Below, piece after piece: positions 43,705 through 52,840 of a stretch of 64,000 bases of DNA. The stretch's first letter is position 1; each line of letters starts with the position of its first letter. The DNA comes from Mariprofundus ferrooxydans PV-1 (GTDB lineage Bacteria; Pseudomonadota; Zetaproteobacteria; Mariprofundales; Mariprofundaceae). The notes below the pieces were generated by a model, which had not been told where the DNA came from, made no database searches, and was given only the letters and a program-made list of their open reading frames with translations. The position numbers and the translations under genes are program-made. Where the stretch lies: contig NZ_DS022295.1 in NCBI RefSeq assembly GCF_000153765.1, positions 93,828 through 157,827 of the forward strand, read 5' to 3'.

Positions 43705-44507
43705 AGATCACGCCGGGCAAAGATCAGGAAGCCGGCAGCTGTCAGTATCATGATATACCCGGCTTGGGAGACCACAAACCAGGCCAGTTCGGTAGATGGC
43801 ACAGGCAGGCCATGGACGACTGCCAGCGCCATTTGAGCGCCGGTCATATCGGGGAATAAGTAGTCAACGGCATGAATCAGCATGGCAGTCCATCCCGGTA
43901 CCTGAGTCATTACTTCGGCAGAGGTCATGGCCTGAATCACTGAAGGGAGCAGATAGGCCAGGCCTGTGAATACAGTGGAAAAGAGTATCATTTCAACAAG
44001 ACCTGATGCCCATGAGCAGGTGAAGATAACAATCGAAAGCACTGTAAGTGATTGGAGCAGTGCCATGCCGGTCAGCATGACCGGAGACCACCAGACGATA
44101 CCGTGTGTCTGGGCTGTCGGGGTGTGATGTAGTCCCCATGTCACTATTGCGGTTGCAACTGCAGCCATCAGTGCGAGCAACAGCAGCAGGCCTGCGACGA
44201 TGCCGGAGACTCTTGCCAGCAGGTAGATCTGGCGCGACATATGAGGCAGAAACAGATAGGCGATACCCTGAGTGAAATCCTGAGCGAGCAGGCCGGTTGC
44301 AACGACCAGCATATAGACCGTAGCCAGTAGTGATATGCCCAGCCAGAGAAAGTCGAGCTCTACCTTGATGGTTTCCAACAGAAACAGATTCGATATGGCC
44401 ATCGCGCCGATTCCGATCACGATAGTAGAGCTCATCAGCACCCGGTAGGCCGGCGCTGCCAAAATCTCGCGCAGGGAAAATGCGGCTAGCGTGAGCAGCT
44501 TATTCAT
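43701..44507 (-). CDS. ABC transporter permease, PilI-like by context
   Basis: 268 residues, six membrane segments, an ABC-2/NosY-like permease. It starts with FSLREILAAPAYRVLMSS, a short cytoplasmic helix before the first membrane span, and ends FARRDL. It is encoded with its ATPase (8 nt overlap) directly downstream of pilA, the arrangement of pilH/pilI in Myxococcus. The transported substrate is unknown. Confidence 0.85.
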   Translation of the reverse strand: MNKLLTLAAFSLREILAAPAYRVLMSSTIVIGIGAMAISNLFLLETIKVELDFLWLGISLLATVYMLVVATGLLAQDFTQGIAYLFLPHMSRQIYLLARVSGIVAGLLLLLALMAAVATAIVTWGLHHTPTAQTHGIVWWSPVMLTGMALLQSLTVLSIVIFTCSWASGLVEMILFSTVFTGLAYLLPSVIQAMTSAEVMTQVPGWTAMLIHAVDYLFPDMTGAQMALAVVHGLPVPSTELAWFVVSQAGYIMILTAAGFLIFARRDL

Positions 44508-45192
44508 AGCTCTGGTTGGCCGTCTGCATCAGTCTGGACTCCAGCGCTTCTGCTTCATCCATGCTGTGCAGAATGATATCAACCTTATCAATAATTCTGC
44601 CATGATTGATGAGTAAAATCCGGTCGCACAGTCGGACCAGGTCGGGTACGATATGACTGCATACCAGTATACCGGTCCCCTGTCGGTTCAGGTCAAGCAG
44701 GATATCCAGGAACTGTTTACGACCCATGGCATCGAGTCCGGACATAGGTTCATCGAGAATCAGCCACTGAGGTTTGCCGGCAATGGCATAGGCAAGGGCG
44801 ACGCGTTGTCGCATTCCTTTGGAGCAGTGGCGTAACGGTTTGTGCCAGTGTTTTGCATCCAGACAGACAAGATCAAGCAGTACAGAGGGTGTATAGTCAG
44901 CGTGGTTATTACACAGTTTCAGGGCTACTTGCGTGGTTTGCCACGCGGTGGCGGATGCAGGAAGATTGGCCAGTTCAGGTAGGTAGCCCACGCTGGCTCC
45001 GTCTGTGCCTTCGATGCTTCCGGAGTCCGGTTGTATCAGGCCGAGAATACATTTGATTAGTGTGCTTTTGCCGGCGCCATTGGCCCCCAGCAGGCCGGTG
45101 ACTGAGCCGGGTGTCAATGTCAGTGAGGCGTTTTGCAGGGAAGTGGCGCCTCTGTAGCTCTTGCTGAGATCGTGGCAGTGGATGGAAGGCAT
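44500..45192 (-). CDS. ABC transporter ATP-binding protein, PilH-like by context
   Basis: 230 residues with all nucleotide-binding motifs: Walker A GANGAGKST (about 34-42), signature CSKGMRQRVALA (about 132-143, an SKGM variant of LSGGQ typical of CcmA/NatA-like exporters), Walker B LILDEP (about 152-157) and the switch His in SHIVPD. Cytoplasmic; it powers the adjacent permease. It begins 68 nt after the pilA stop, across a hairpin terminator. Confidence 0.92.
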   Translation of the reverse strand: MPSIHCHDLSKSYRGATSLQNASLTLTPGSVTGLLGANGAGKSTLIKCILGLIQPDSGSIEGTDGASVGYLPELANLPASATAWQTTQVALKLCNNHADYTPSVLLDLVCLDAKHWHKPLRHCSKGMRQRVALAYAIAGKPQWLILDEPMSGLDAMGRKQFLDILLDLNRQGTGILVCSHIVPDLVRLCDRILLINHGRIIDKVDIILHSMDEAEALESRLMQTANQSYE

Positions 45193-45210
45193 ATATGCTC
45201 AGGTATCATG

Positions 45211-45240
45211 GAAAAGGGGCAGCCATTCAGGCTGCCCCTA
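45211..45240 (-). terminator. Terminator/attenuator after pilA
   Basis: GGGGCAGCC/GGCTGCCCC, a 9 bp stem with a 5-nt loop, followed on the minus strand by TTTTCC. It lies between pilA and the ABC transporter, so it probably makes pilA mRNA more abundant than the downstream genes. Confidence 0.82.
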
Positions 45241-45260
45241 TCTCATACTTTAGCCCTGAA

Positions 45261-45710
45261 TCAGGGGCAGGTGCCGACAGTTGCAAGCACGCTGCCTTTG
45301 GTGCCGCCTGTTGTTGTGGCAATGCTTGGTGCTGTATCTGTTGCAGAGTAGCAGTTGTCACCGGCAACATGCTTGGTCATGAGCATGTAGTTTTGTCCAG
45401 CGGTGCCTCCATTGGTGCTGGAACCGGCGGTAACGCCGCTGGAAAGGGTCCAGGTGACAAGGCTGGCACCAGCGCCGAAAGCGAGACTGCCTGTAGCGGG
45501 CGTTGTGGCCCCCGGATACTGGTTGTTATCAGTATAGAAAGCCTCAAATATAGTTACGCCTGTGTTGGCATCAGCAGCAGCAGCAGCATTGAATGCCTTG
45601 GTGCGGTAGTTCGAGAACTGCGGGATCGCAATCGCGGCCAGAATGCCGATGATGGCAACCACGATCATCAACTCGATCAGGGTAAAGCCCTTTTCATTGT
45701 TCAATTTCAT
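45261..45710 (-). CDS. pilA: Type IV pilin, major subunit
   Basis: 149 residues. Textbook class IVa prepilin start: leader MKLNNEKG cut before [22 protein letters not shown], with the mature Phe1 and Glu5. The globular part is small and rich in Gly, Ala, Ser and Thr; two Cys (CYSATD, about 118, and TCP at the end) would form the C-terminal disulfide loop. The Thr/Ser-rich regions are plausible O-glycosylation sites for the PglL-like protein. A strong ribosome site (GGAG) and a consensus sigma54 promoter at 45766-45780 precede it; a terminator follows. Confidence 0.94.
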   Translation of the reverse strand: MKLNNEKGFTLIELMIVVAIIGILAAIAIPQFSNYRTKAFNAAAAADANTGVTIFEAFYTDNNQYPGATTPATGSLAFGAGASLVTWTLSSGVTAGSSTNGGTAGQNYMLMTKHVAGDNCYSATDTAPSIATTTGGTKGSVLATVGTCP

Positions 45711-45765
45711 AAAGTAACTCCTTGTATTTTAGCCATGTGTGGCAGGTTATAACACATTAGCATAC

Positions 45766-45780
45766 GCAATCCCTGTGCCA
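45766..45780 (-). promoter_or_regulatory. Sigma54 (-24/-12) promoter of pilA
   Basis: The minus strand reads TGGCACAGGGATTGC, matching the sigma54 consensus at the -24 (TGGCAC) and -12 (TTGC) elements with exact spacing. The predicted transcript start near 45754 gives a 44-nt leader. This implies control by an enhancer protein such as PilR (known for pilA in other bacteria). Confidence 0.88.
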
Positions 45781-45817
45781 TACCAATGTGTGCTCAGGGT
45801 GGCTTCTACGCAGCATT

Positions 45818-45834
45818 ATGACGTTTGGCGTCAT
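45818..45834. promoter_or_regulatory. Inverted repeat upstream of the pilA promoter
   Basis: ATGACG-TTTGG-CGTCAT, a perfect 6 bp inverted repeat about 40 bp upstream of the sigma54 -24 element, in the space shared with the divergent DUF6164 gene. It is a candidate operator or enhancer-protein site. Confidence 0.35.
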
Positions 45835-45932
45835 GCTTAGGTGACAATAATGGTCACATACGATGTTTTAATGCCGCTTTCAGGCGGCGCTGAGAATGCA
45901 TAGCCTTTGCGCTCTTTGATGTGGAGGTGAAG

Positions 45933-46295
45933 ATGGCTGTTCTGCTGTTCAGGCTCAGGGGTGTACCGGATGACGAAGCTGACGATGTCAGGGCGCTGCT
46001 GACTCAGCATGCCATAGACTTTTATGAGACGACATCCGGAAGCTGGGGCGTCTCCATGCCTGCTATCTGGCTGCATGATGACAGTAGTATTGATCAGGCG
46101 AAGGAGCTGCTCGCTGTTTATCAGGAACAGCGAGCCAGAGCTGCCCGTGATGCTTATGTTGCACTGAAGCAGAGGGGTGAGCACAAACGGCTATGGCAGG
46201 GGATCGCCGCTCACCCGTTTCGATTTCTGCTGATGCTGGCGCTGATTGCTTTCATGCTTTACGTCAGCCTCAGTCCCTTTATTCATTTTGGTTAG
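45933..46295 (+). CDS. DUF6164 family protein
   Basis: 120 residues. An N-terminal soluble domain starts MAVLLFRLRGVPDDEADDVRALL, with DFYETTSGSWGVSMPAIWL (about 29-47) typical of DUF6164, then a helical charged linker, then one C-terminal membrane helix (about 98-115). Function is unknown. ATG 45933 has GGAGG 5 nt upstream, so it is chosen over the GTG at 45921. It is divergent from pilA. Confidence 0.87.
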   Translation: MAVLLFRLRGVPDDEADDVRALLTQHAIDFYETTSGSWGVSMPAIWLHDDSSIDQAKELLAVYQEQRARAARDAYVALKQRGEHKRLWQGIAAHPFRFLLMLALIAFMLYVSLSPFIHFG

Positions 46296-46470
46296 GAAGC
46301 CTTTAACGGGCCAGACACGCGCAGCGAGCAGTAGCAGGTAATGCGAAAATACTTTGCTCTTTTCTCAGCCTCCTCACCAGGTCAGCGGTGTCTGCCTTGT
46401 CTATATGGTATGGGACTTGCAATACAGATACGTGACGTGAGGATAAAGCGACTATGACCTGGGGGGACGT

Positions 46471-47685
46471 GTGAAGGAGAGGCAGGACTTCGATATCGTG
46501 ATTGTCGGCGGCGGCGCAATAGGTGCAACGCTGGCGCTGGAGCTGGATCGTCTGGATTATCGCGTCGCAGTGATTGAAGTGCGCACGCCGTCATTTGCTT
46601 CTGCAAATCCCGAAAGGGTTATTGCACTGAACTACGGTTCCCGCTGTCACCTGGACAGGCTGGGGTTGTGGCCGCATGTCGCTGCGGCTGATACAGGGCA
46701 GATCAGGCATATTGTCGTATCAGAAGCAGGCAATCGGGGACGCGCGGACCTGGATGTGACCGAGGCTCCACAGCTCACTGAGTTCGGCTATGTGATTGAA
46801 ATGGGAGCGTTGCTGGCGCCGATCTACAAGGCCATGGAGGCGTCATCGATCTGTATGTTTTCTCCGGCCACGGTTCTGGGCGTGAAGAATGAAATGGATG
46901 CCGTGAACATCCGACTGCGCCTGAGTGATTACGAACAACAGATTCGTGCCAACCTGCTGGTGGGGGCAGACGGCACCAACAGTCAGATTAGGCGCATGGC
47001 CGGTATTGATACGTATGGTTGGGACTATAACCGCTTCGGTATTGTGGCATCGGTAGCGTGTGCCCGTGAACACGGAGAGACTGCTTATGAATGTTTTCGT
47101 AATGCGGGGCCTCTGGCATTTCTGCCGCTGGCAGACGGTCGCTTTTCGATTGTATGGGCGGTGACGCCAGCTGAAGCGACGCAACTGCTGGAGATGGATG
47201 ACGAGCGTTTTATTGCATCTCTGCGCCGGGCGGCGGGGCCTGACGTCATCGGCCTGACGGGTGACATTACAGCGGTTTCAGCGCGTGCGGTATTTCCGCT
47301 GGAGCTGACCGTCGCAAAATCCTATGCGTGCGGGCGTATCGCTCTGGCAGGAAATGCCGCGCATACCGTGCATCCGGTGGCAGGGCAGGGTATGAATGTG
47401 GGGCTGCGTGATGTTGATGCGCTGGTGACGATGCTGAACAGTGACCTGGGCAGACGGGATCCGGGACAGGGTATTATCCTGCAGGGGTATGCTGAAAAGC
47501 GGCGTGCCGATGTGCTGGCGGTGGCCGGTTTTACCGAATCGATGGTGCATATTTTCGGCAGCAGCGTGCCGGGGATGAAGTGGTTGCGAGGGCGCGGGCT
47601 GGATGCGCTGGCATCAATGCCGCGACTCAAAGAGCTTCTGCTCAGCCAGGCATCGGGTCTGGGGCAGATGGGAGATAAGGCATGA
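46471..47685 (+). CDS. UbiH/UbiF/VisC-family FAD-dependent hydroxylase (first of two)
   Basis: 404 residues. The FAD-binding Rossmann motif VIVGGGAIGATLALEL (about 11-26), the flavin motif LLVGADGTNSQIRRMAGI (about 162-179, in parts) and GRIALAGNAAHTVHPVAGQGMNVGLRD (about 288-314, in parts) define the ubiquinone-hydroxylase group. It hydroxylates a ring position during ubiquinone synthesis. Which position cannot be assigned from motifs. Translation starts at GTG 46471; the gene overlaps the next hydroxylase in ATGA. Confidence 0.9.
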   Translation: MKERQDFDIVIVGGGAIGATLALELDRLDYRVAVIEVRTPSFASANPERVIALNYGSRCHLDRLGLWPHVAAADTGQIRHIVVSEAGNRGRADLDVTEAPQLTEFGYVIEMGALLAPIYKAMEASSICMFSPATVLGVKNEMDAVNIRLRLSDYEQQIRANLLVGADGTNSQIRRMAGIDTYGWDYNRFGIVASVACAREHGETAYECFRNAGPLAFLPLADGRFSIVWAVTPAEATQLLEMDDERFIASLRRAAGPDVIGLTGDITAVSARAVFPLELTVAKSYACGRIALAGNAAHTVHPVAGQGMNVGLRDVDALVTMLNSDLGRRDPGQGIILQGYAEKRRADVLAVAGFTESMVHIFGSSVPGMKWLRGRGLDALASMPRLKELLLSQASGLGQMGDKA

Positions 47686-48902
47686 GTCAGGTGTACAGGC
47701 AAGGCGGTATGGATGCTGATGTGATCATTGTTGGCGGCGGTATGGTCGGACTGGCGCTGGCCTGCGCGTTGAAGGGTTCCGGCCTGCACATTGTGGTTAT
47801 TGAACGGGCTGAGGCGCAGGTCTGCTACTCTCTGGGGCGGGATTGTCGTGTGTCAGCCATTGTCCGGGGTAATCAGCAGATTCTTGCCGGCATCGGGGTC
47901 TGGCGCTATCTGGAGGCGGATGCCGAACCGATTCGTGCCATGCGCGTATGGGACAATCAGGAACCCGGCGGTATTCGCTTTGATGCGGCCGAAATTGATG
48001 AAGCGGCAATGGGTTATCTGATTGAGAACTCCTGCACCCAGGCGGCGATGCACAGGGCAATGCTTGAGAGCGATGATATTGAATATCTTTGCCCGGCTGA
48101 GATTGCTGCTCTTGAATGGTTTGATGAAAGGGTGCAGGTATCTTTAAGCGACGGGCGTGTGCTAAATACGCCGCTGCTGGTAGGGGCTGATGGCGGTCGT
48201 TCATGGGTGCGTGAACAGGCCGGGATCGCCTGTTGTGAGCGCGATTACGGCCAGCACGGAATTGTTGCTACAGTGCGCCCTGAACGCGGTCATGGCGGTG
48301 CCGCATATCAGCGTTTTTTGCCGACCGGCCCGCTGGCTGTGTTGCCGATGACAGAGGGTTTGTGCTCTATCGTCTGGAGTGCTGAAAATGATGAGGCCGG
48401 GCGTCTGATGGCCATGAGCGATGGCGAGTTTCTCGCTGCCATGAATGCCACGTTTGGCCCTGTACTTGGGCGGGTGGCTGAAGCGGGTGAGCGTGCAGCA
48501 TTTCCGCTGGTCGGGCGACTGGCGCATCATGTTGTGCGCGAGCGGGTGGCGCTGGTTGGCGATGCGGCTCACTGTATCCACCCGCTGGCAGGGTTGGGTG
48601 TGAATCTGGGGCTGCGCGATGCGATGGTGCTGGCACAGGAGATATGCGATGCCAGACGCTTTGATGAGGATTGGGGCGAGCTGGCTGTGCTCAACCGTTA
48701 TATGAAACAGCGCATGCCCGATGTGCTCAGCGTGATGGCTTCGATGGAGGGTTTTCACCAACTGTTCACGCGTGACCTGCCCGGCCTGAAGGGGCTGCGC
48801 GGACTCGGTATGCGTCTGGTTGGCAACAGTGGTTCGATCAAAAAACTACTGATGCGTAACTCTACCGGTCTGAGTCTGCCTGTACCCAAGCAGATTTCAT
48901 GA
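47682..48902 (+). CDS. UbiH/UbiF-family FAD-dependent hydroxylase (second of two)
   Basis: 406 residues, paralogous to the preceding gene: VIIVGGGMVGLALACALKG (about 14-32), LLVGADGGRSWVREQAGI (about 166-183) and VALVGDAAHCIHPLAGLGVNLGLRDAM (about 289-315, in parts). The C-terminal KKLLMRNSTGLS is the typical tail of UbiH-like enzymes. The two adjacent hydroxylases probably act on different ring carbons of the quinone precursor. ATG 47682 overlaps the previous stop; ATG 47709 is an alternative. Confidence 0.9.
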   Translation: MSQVYRQGGMDADVIIVGGGMVGLALACALKGSGLHIVVIERAEAQVCYSLGRDCRVSAIVRGNQQILAGIGVWRYLEADAEPIRAMRVWDNQEPGGIRFDAAEIDEAAMGYLIENSCTQAAMHRAMLESDDIEYLCPAEIAALEWFDERVQVSLSDGRVLNTPLLVGADGGRSWVREQAGIACCERDYGQHGIVATVRPERGHGGAAYQRFLPTGPLAVLPMTEGLCSIVWSAENDEAGRLMAMSDGEFLAAMNATFGPVLGRVAEAGERAAFPLVGRLAHHVVRERVALVGDAAHCIHPLAGLGVNLGLRDAMVLAQEICDARRFDEDWGELAVLNRYMKQRMPDVLSVMASMEGFHQLFTRDLPGLKGLRGLGMRLVGNSGSIKKLLMRNSTGLSLPVPKQIS

Positions 48903-48975
48903 GGTCCTGCCTGTCTGGTTGTTTGGATTGTTATACATAAAGATGTTTATGTCCCCTCGGGGCGATGGAGGGGTG

Positions 48976-49722
48976 ATGCGTTATAAAAGTAAAACTGTTT
49001 TTTGTGTCTGCCTGCTGGCTATGGTTATCTTGGCCGGGTGTTCAACACGCTCGATTTCCAACTCCGGTTACGAGGAGCGAAGTATCTTCGGCTTGAAACA
49101 TGCTCCTGATAACCCGTTCTACAAGGGCGAGCTGAGTGAGTTTGATCTCATTGGCATTGATCCGACAGCTGAGATTAGCGAAAGTGACATTCAACAGGCT
49201 ATGGTCAATGCGAATCCGCCCCTGACGTTGAAGAAGGGAGAAGCCGTTATGTTGATTCAGTCCGGTGCGATGATCCCTGACAGTGGCATGGTGGATTCAA
49301 TGAACAGGTATTTTACGGTATCTGTTTTTTCCGGTGTCCCGCAGCGGAAAATTGAAGGGAAGTCCAGTTACTCCAGGTTGTTGAGGCTGGCTGCCGCCAG
49401 AGGCGGGTATGGTAAAATTATCTGTTACTGGGGGCTATTGGAGACGGCGCAGAAGGATTTGTCGAGCAAGACTGTCTCCTGGGTGCCTTTCCTGGGCAGT
49501 GTGATTCCGGATGAAGATCAGCAGATGCGTATCCGTCTGAAGGTAGCTGTTGTTGATGTAAAAACAGGCAGGTGGGAGATGTTTTCTCCCAAATCTTTTG
49601 AGGGTGAGGAAAGAAGCAGCAGGAACTCTCGCGGAGCATCAGACCAGCAGCAGGTTCAAGCTCTAAAAGAAAAGTCATACGCTGCAGCAGTGGAAGCATT
49701 GGTGAGCCGCTACGCCAGATGA
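48976..49722 (+). CDS. Putative lipoprotein, unknown function
   Basis: 248 residues. A signal peptide with lipobox (VILAGC, Cys about 22) is followed by a mature region of mixed alpha/beta character (GEAVMLIQSGAMIPD, IRLKVAVVDVKTGRWEMFSP) ending in a helical, charged tail. No family is recognised with confidence. ATG 48976 is preferred because GGAGGGG precedes it and it gives a proper n-region. It stands after ubiquinone genes without overlap and before a strong hairpin. Confidence 0.7.
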   Translation: MRYKSKTVFCVCLLAMVILAGCSTRSISNSGYEERSIFGLKHAPDNPFYKGELSEFDLIGIDPTAEISESDIQQAMVNANPPLTLKKGEAVMLIQSGAMIPDSGMVDSMNRYFTVSVFSGVPQRKIEGKSSYSRLLRLAAARGGYGKIICYWGLLETAQKDLSSKTVSWVPFLGSVIPDEDQQMRIRLKVAVVDVKTGRWEMFSPKSFEGEERSSRNSRGASDQQQVQALKEKSYAAAVEALVSRYAR

Positions 49723-49792
49723 CGACAAATGGTTTGGTTTTCAGCCGGGGTGTGGGTGGTTTCTAATCCCTGTGCGGGGAGGAGAGTAATTG

Positions 49793-49824
49793 AATTGCCC
49801 GAAGCCGTGAGGCTTCGGGCAATT
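49793..49824. terminator. Bidirectional terminator-like hairpin
   Basis: A perfect 14 bp stem AATTGCCCGAAGCC/GGCTTCGGGCAATT with a GTGA loop. It sits between the lipoprotein gene and the convergent argB. T-tracts are short on both strands. Confidence 0.7.
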
Positions 49825-49891
49825 CGGGTTGTATCATCGCGTGCGTTTTTTGTACTGATTGCGCTGGTCGTAAGTAGGTGCCGGGTTGTAT

Positions 49892-50779
49892 CTAGTTGTC
49901 GGAGAAGACCGTGCCTACGCCTGCATCGGTGAGTATCTCCAGCAGCAGTGCGTGAGGCACGCGGCCATCGATAATGTGCGCCTGTGAGACGCCAGCAGCT
50001 ACTGCATCCAGACAACACTGAACCTTGGGAATCATGCCTCCGGCAATGGTGCCGTCGGTAATCATATCGGTTGTTTGTGACGGGGTCAGCGATGAGCAGA
50101 GCTGTTTATCCTGATCCAGAACGCCGGATACATCGGTGAGCAGGATCAGTTTTGCAGCGCCCAGCTTCTTGGCAATGGCGCCGGCTACCAGATCAGCATT
50201 GATATTATAACTCTGTCCATCAGCCTTGTGATAACCTACCGGTGCAATCACTGGAATAAAGCGATCCCGATCCAGCAGCGTGAGGATGTCGGTGTGTACG
50301 GAGTGGACATATCCGACATGCCCCAGATCGATAATTTCCGGCACATCCAGTTCCGGTGCATTGCGTTCGATTTTCAGTTTGCGCGCACAGATCAGGCCGC
50401 CATCCTTGCCGGAGAGGCCGACAGCTTTACCGCCTGCCCTGTTGATGTTGGCAACGATCTCCTTGTTGACCAGGCCGGCCAGAACCATTTCAACGATGTC
50501 CATGGTTTCGCTGTCGGTCACTCGCATGCCGTCTATGAATTCGGCCTGTTTTCCTATCTTCTTGAGTAACTGGCCAATTTGCGGACCGCCGCCATGGATG
50601 ATGACAGGGTTAATTCCGACCTGTTTCAACAAGGTAATGTCGGTGGCGAAGCTGGCTTTTAGATCCTCTTCTACCATAGCGTGCCCGCCATATTTGATGA
50701 CAATGGTCTGATCGGAGAATCGTTGCAGGTAGGGTAGTGCCTCGACCAGTGTGGCGGCTACAGCGCCCGGGTTTTTCAT
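49892..50779 (-). CDS. argB: Acetylglutamate kinase
   Basis: Phosphorylates N-acetylglutamate in arginine synthesis. The 295 residues are typical of the amino-acid kinase fold: [12 protein letters not shown] (about 26-37), [16 protein letters not shown] (about 59-74), ICARKLKIE and [31 protein letters not shown] (about 188-218, in parts). The N-terminal helix ([15 protein letters not shown]) is the one that makes hexameric, arginine-inhibited enzymes; in such organisms PII can bind ArgB, and a PII gene lies 2 kb away. It overlaps the membrane-protein gene in ATGA. Confidence 0.96.
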   Translation of the reverse strand: MKNPGAVAATLVEALPYLQRFSDQTIVIKYGGHAMVEEDLKASFATDITLLKQVGINPVIIHGGGPQIGQLLKKIGKQAEFIDGMRVTDSETMDIVEMVLAGLVNKEIVANINRAGGKAVGLSGKDGGLICARKLKIERNAPELDVPEIIDLGHVGYVHSVHTDILTLLDRDRFIPVIAPVGYHKADGQSYNINADLVAGAIAKKLGAAKLILLTDVSGVLDQDKQLCSSLTPSQTTDMITDGTIAGGMIPKVQCCLDAVAAGVSQAHIIDGRVPHALLLEILTDAGVGTVFSDN

Positions 50780-51291
50780 TTGGCCATCTCATCCACGGGC
50801 ACGGTTTTTCTGTGATGTTCCGGATCGTGGTCGAGCATAATTGACCACACCCACATCAATCCGCAGATCGCCAGTGTCATGCCGATACTGATGCCGAGAC
50901 GTGCGTCATTCGGATCATGTAACTGGGCACCCAGCGGAATAAATACAATCAGAGCGGTAGCAAGCAGACCCAGTCGTGTCCATGACAGGGTCTGGCGAAA
51001 CAGTACAGCAGCTGCGCCGGGAATAGACATCAAGGCATACAGGGTAAGGATGATCCAGTAGTTCTCCTTGTTCATCGATCCAAGGATTGTCGACACATCA
51101 GCTTTGTTGCCGAGATGGTGACTTACCACTGCTCCCAGAATAATGATTGCTGCGGCCGAAACGGACCACATCAACCAGCCCAGCCACGCATTACGTCTGG
51201 CCAGGTGATTAGTCCATGTGCCGTTACCGAGTACATACATCAGTCCGGCAAAAGCCATGCCCCAGGGGGCGAGTGTGAAATCTATATGCAT
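50776..51291 (-). CDS. Six-helix membrane protein of unknown function
   Basis: 171 residues with five to six hydrophobic segments (for example [63 protein letters not shown]). His residues in VVSHHLG could bind metal or heme, but there is no family match I recognise. ATG 51291 ([11 protein letters not shown]) is chosen; the frame is open further up without a ribosome site. It is co-translated with argB, an unexplained pairing. Confidence 0.65.
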   Translation of the reverse strand: MHIDFTLAPWGMAFAGLMYVLGNGTWTNHLARRNAWLGWLMWSVSAAAIIILGAVVSHHLGNKADVSTILGSMNKENYWIILTLYALMSIPGAAAVLFRQTLSWTRLGLLATALIVFIPLGAQLHDPNDARLGISIGMTLAICGLMWVWSIMLDHDPEHHRKTVPVDEMAK

Positions 51292-51416
51292 GTGTACAAT
51301 CCTTGTTGTGCCGTAGTCGGCCAAAGCCTAACGGGGATATGGTTTGAAATCACGCAATGCAATCTTATCCCCGCGCATCTTCTGAAACACCTCGTTGCTC
51401 AAGCTATGATACTCGA

Positions 51417-51454
51417 TGCTTAAACAATAGCAGTTGCTGCTTATATTTTAAGCA
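51417..51454. promoter_or_regulatory. Inverted repeat, candidate enhancer-protein site
   Basis: TGCTTAAA and TTTAAGCA arms separated by 22 nt, centred about 120 bp before the predicted sigma54 transcription start, the usual distance for NtrC-type activators. It does not match the enteric NtrC consensus. Confidence 0.35.
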
Positions 51455-51527
51455 TTTAGTGCGTGGCTGATTCAGGGTTAATTTCATAAGTACTTGATAT
51501 ATAATGTGTTTATTAAAGTTGGCACGT

Positions 51528-51543
51528 TGGCATGTGCGCTGCT
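51528..51543 (+). promoter_or_regulatory. Sigma54 (-24/-12) promoter of porin-glnK-amtB operon
   Basis: TGGCATGTGCGCTGCT: TGGCAT at -24 and CTGCT at -12 with exact GG-to-GC spacing. Predicted start near 51554 gives a 40-nt leader. This fits NtrC-type nitrogen control of glnK-amtB known in many Proteobacteria. Confidence 0.85.
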
Positions 51544-51593
51544 TATACAATGGCAAGACGTTCGCTGTCTAAACTATTACAAGGATGTGAATT

Positions 51594-52379
51594 ATGAAAT
51601 TAAAGAGATATTATATTACTATGATGATGGCAGGTATGATGGGAATGACCGCTACCGCTGCTCAGGCAGAGGAGTCTTCCGGCCCTAGTTTCTCGGGAGA
51701 TATCGGCGTCATGAGCCAGTATGTATTCCGTGGCGTGACACAGACGACGGGCAAACCGGCGGTGCAGGGTGACCTTAACCTCGGTTATGGCGGTTTTACC
51801 GTATCGACCTGGTTCTCGAACGCCTATCCGTCGCCTGCTCCGCAGTTTGCTGGTCGCGATACGGTAGAATTTGACTTCGGGCTGGATTATTCGGGTTCCG
51901 TCGGTGGTGTTGGTTACTCACTGGGTGCGGTGCAGTACACCTACCTGTATGACTCGGCCTCGAACTATGCCGAAGGCTATGCATCACTCTCCTATGACGC
52001 GATCGTTTCTCCGTCGGCAAAGGTTTACTACACAATCGGTCAGTCCCAGAACAAGGCTTTCCTGTCGGGTGATACCTGGGTGGATCTTGGCCTGTCGACA
52101 TCCTATGCCGGCCTGGACTTCTCCGGCTCGGTTTCCTACGCACGCTGGAAAAAAGATTCGATCAACCGTCCATTGGCCGGAACCGTGAACATGTACAAGG
52201 ATGGCTTTAATCTGGTCACGCTTGGCATGAGCAAGGATGTCACAGTCGGCGACGCAACCCTGACCGCCTCACTGACCGGTACGATGCCGGTTGGCAAGAA
52301 GCAGACGGACGGCGAGCGCTACATCTATGGCGTGGCGGTCAAGCCTGAAGTCGTAGCCGGCCTGAGCCTTAGCTACTGA
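51594..52379 (+). CDS. TorF-family (Gcw_chp) putative outer-membrane porin
   Basis: 261 residues. A Sec signal (about 1-25, ending TAAQA) is followed by a beta-barrel with GDIGVMSQYVFRGVTQT (about 35-51), the signature of the TIGR02001/TorF family, and a hydrophobic C-terminal strand. It probably lets small nitrogen compounds through the outer membrane. This inference rests on its being first in the operon with PII and an ammonium channel, as in several Betaproteobacteria. AAGGATG is the ribosome site. Confidence 0.88.
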   Translation: MKLKRYYITMMMAGMMGMTATAAQAEESSGPSFSGDIGVMSQYVFRGVTQTTGKPAVQGDLNLGYGGFTVSTWFSNAYPSPAPQFAGRDTVEFDFGLDYSGSVGGVGYSLGAVQYTYLYDSASNYAEGYASLSYDAIVSPSAKVYYTIGQSQNKAFLSGDTWVDLGLSTSYAGLDFSGSVSYARWKKDSINRPLAGTVNMYKDGFNLVTLGMSKDVTVGDATLTASLTGTMPVGKKQTDGERYIYGVAVKPEVVAGLSLSY

Positions 52380-52406
52380 TATTATGCTGCAGCTCCCCGG
52401 CTGAAA

Positions 52407-52439
52407 GTGAGGGGTGGGGGAGGGATATTCGCCCCTCAC
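52407..52439 (+). terminator. Hairpin between porin and glnK
   Basis: GTGAGGGG/CCCCTCAC, 8 bp with a 17-nt loop and no T-run. It may act as a processing or mRNA-stability element that sets porin above glnK expression rather than as a full terminator. Confidence 0.45.
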
Positions 52440-52466
52440 TATTAACCTGGATGAATTAAAACTTGA

Positions 52467-52823
<357 letters not shown>

Positions 52824-52840
52824 GTAAAAGGGAGATCCGA

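Larger units (their letters stand above)
51292..51593 (+). other. Regulatory intergenic region upstream of the nitrogen operon
   Basis: About 300 nt between the divergent membrane-protein gene and the porin gene. It holds an inverted repeat (51417-51454) and a sigma54 promoter (51528-51543), described separately. No gene is seen. Confidence 0.6.
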
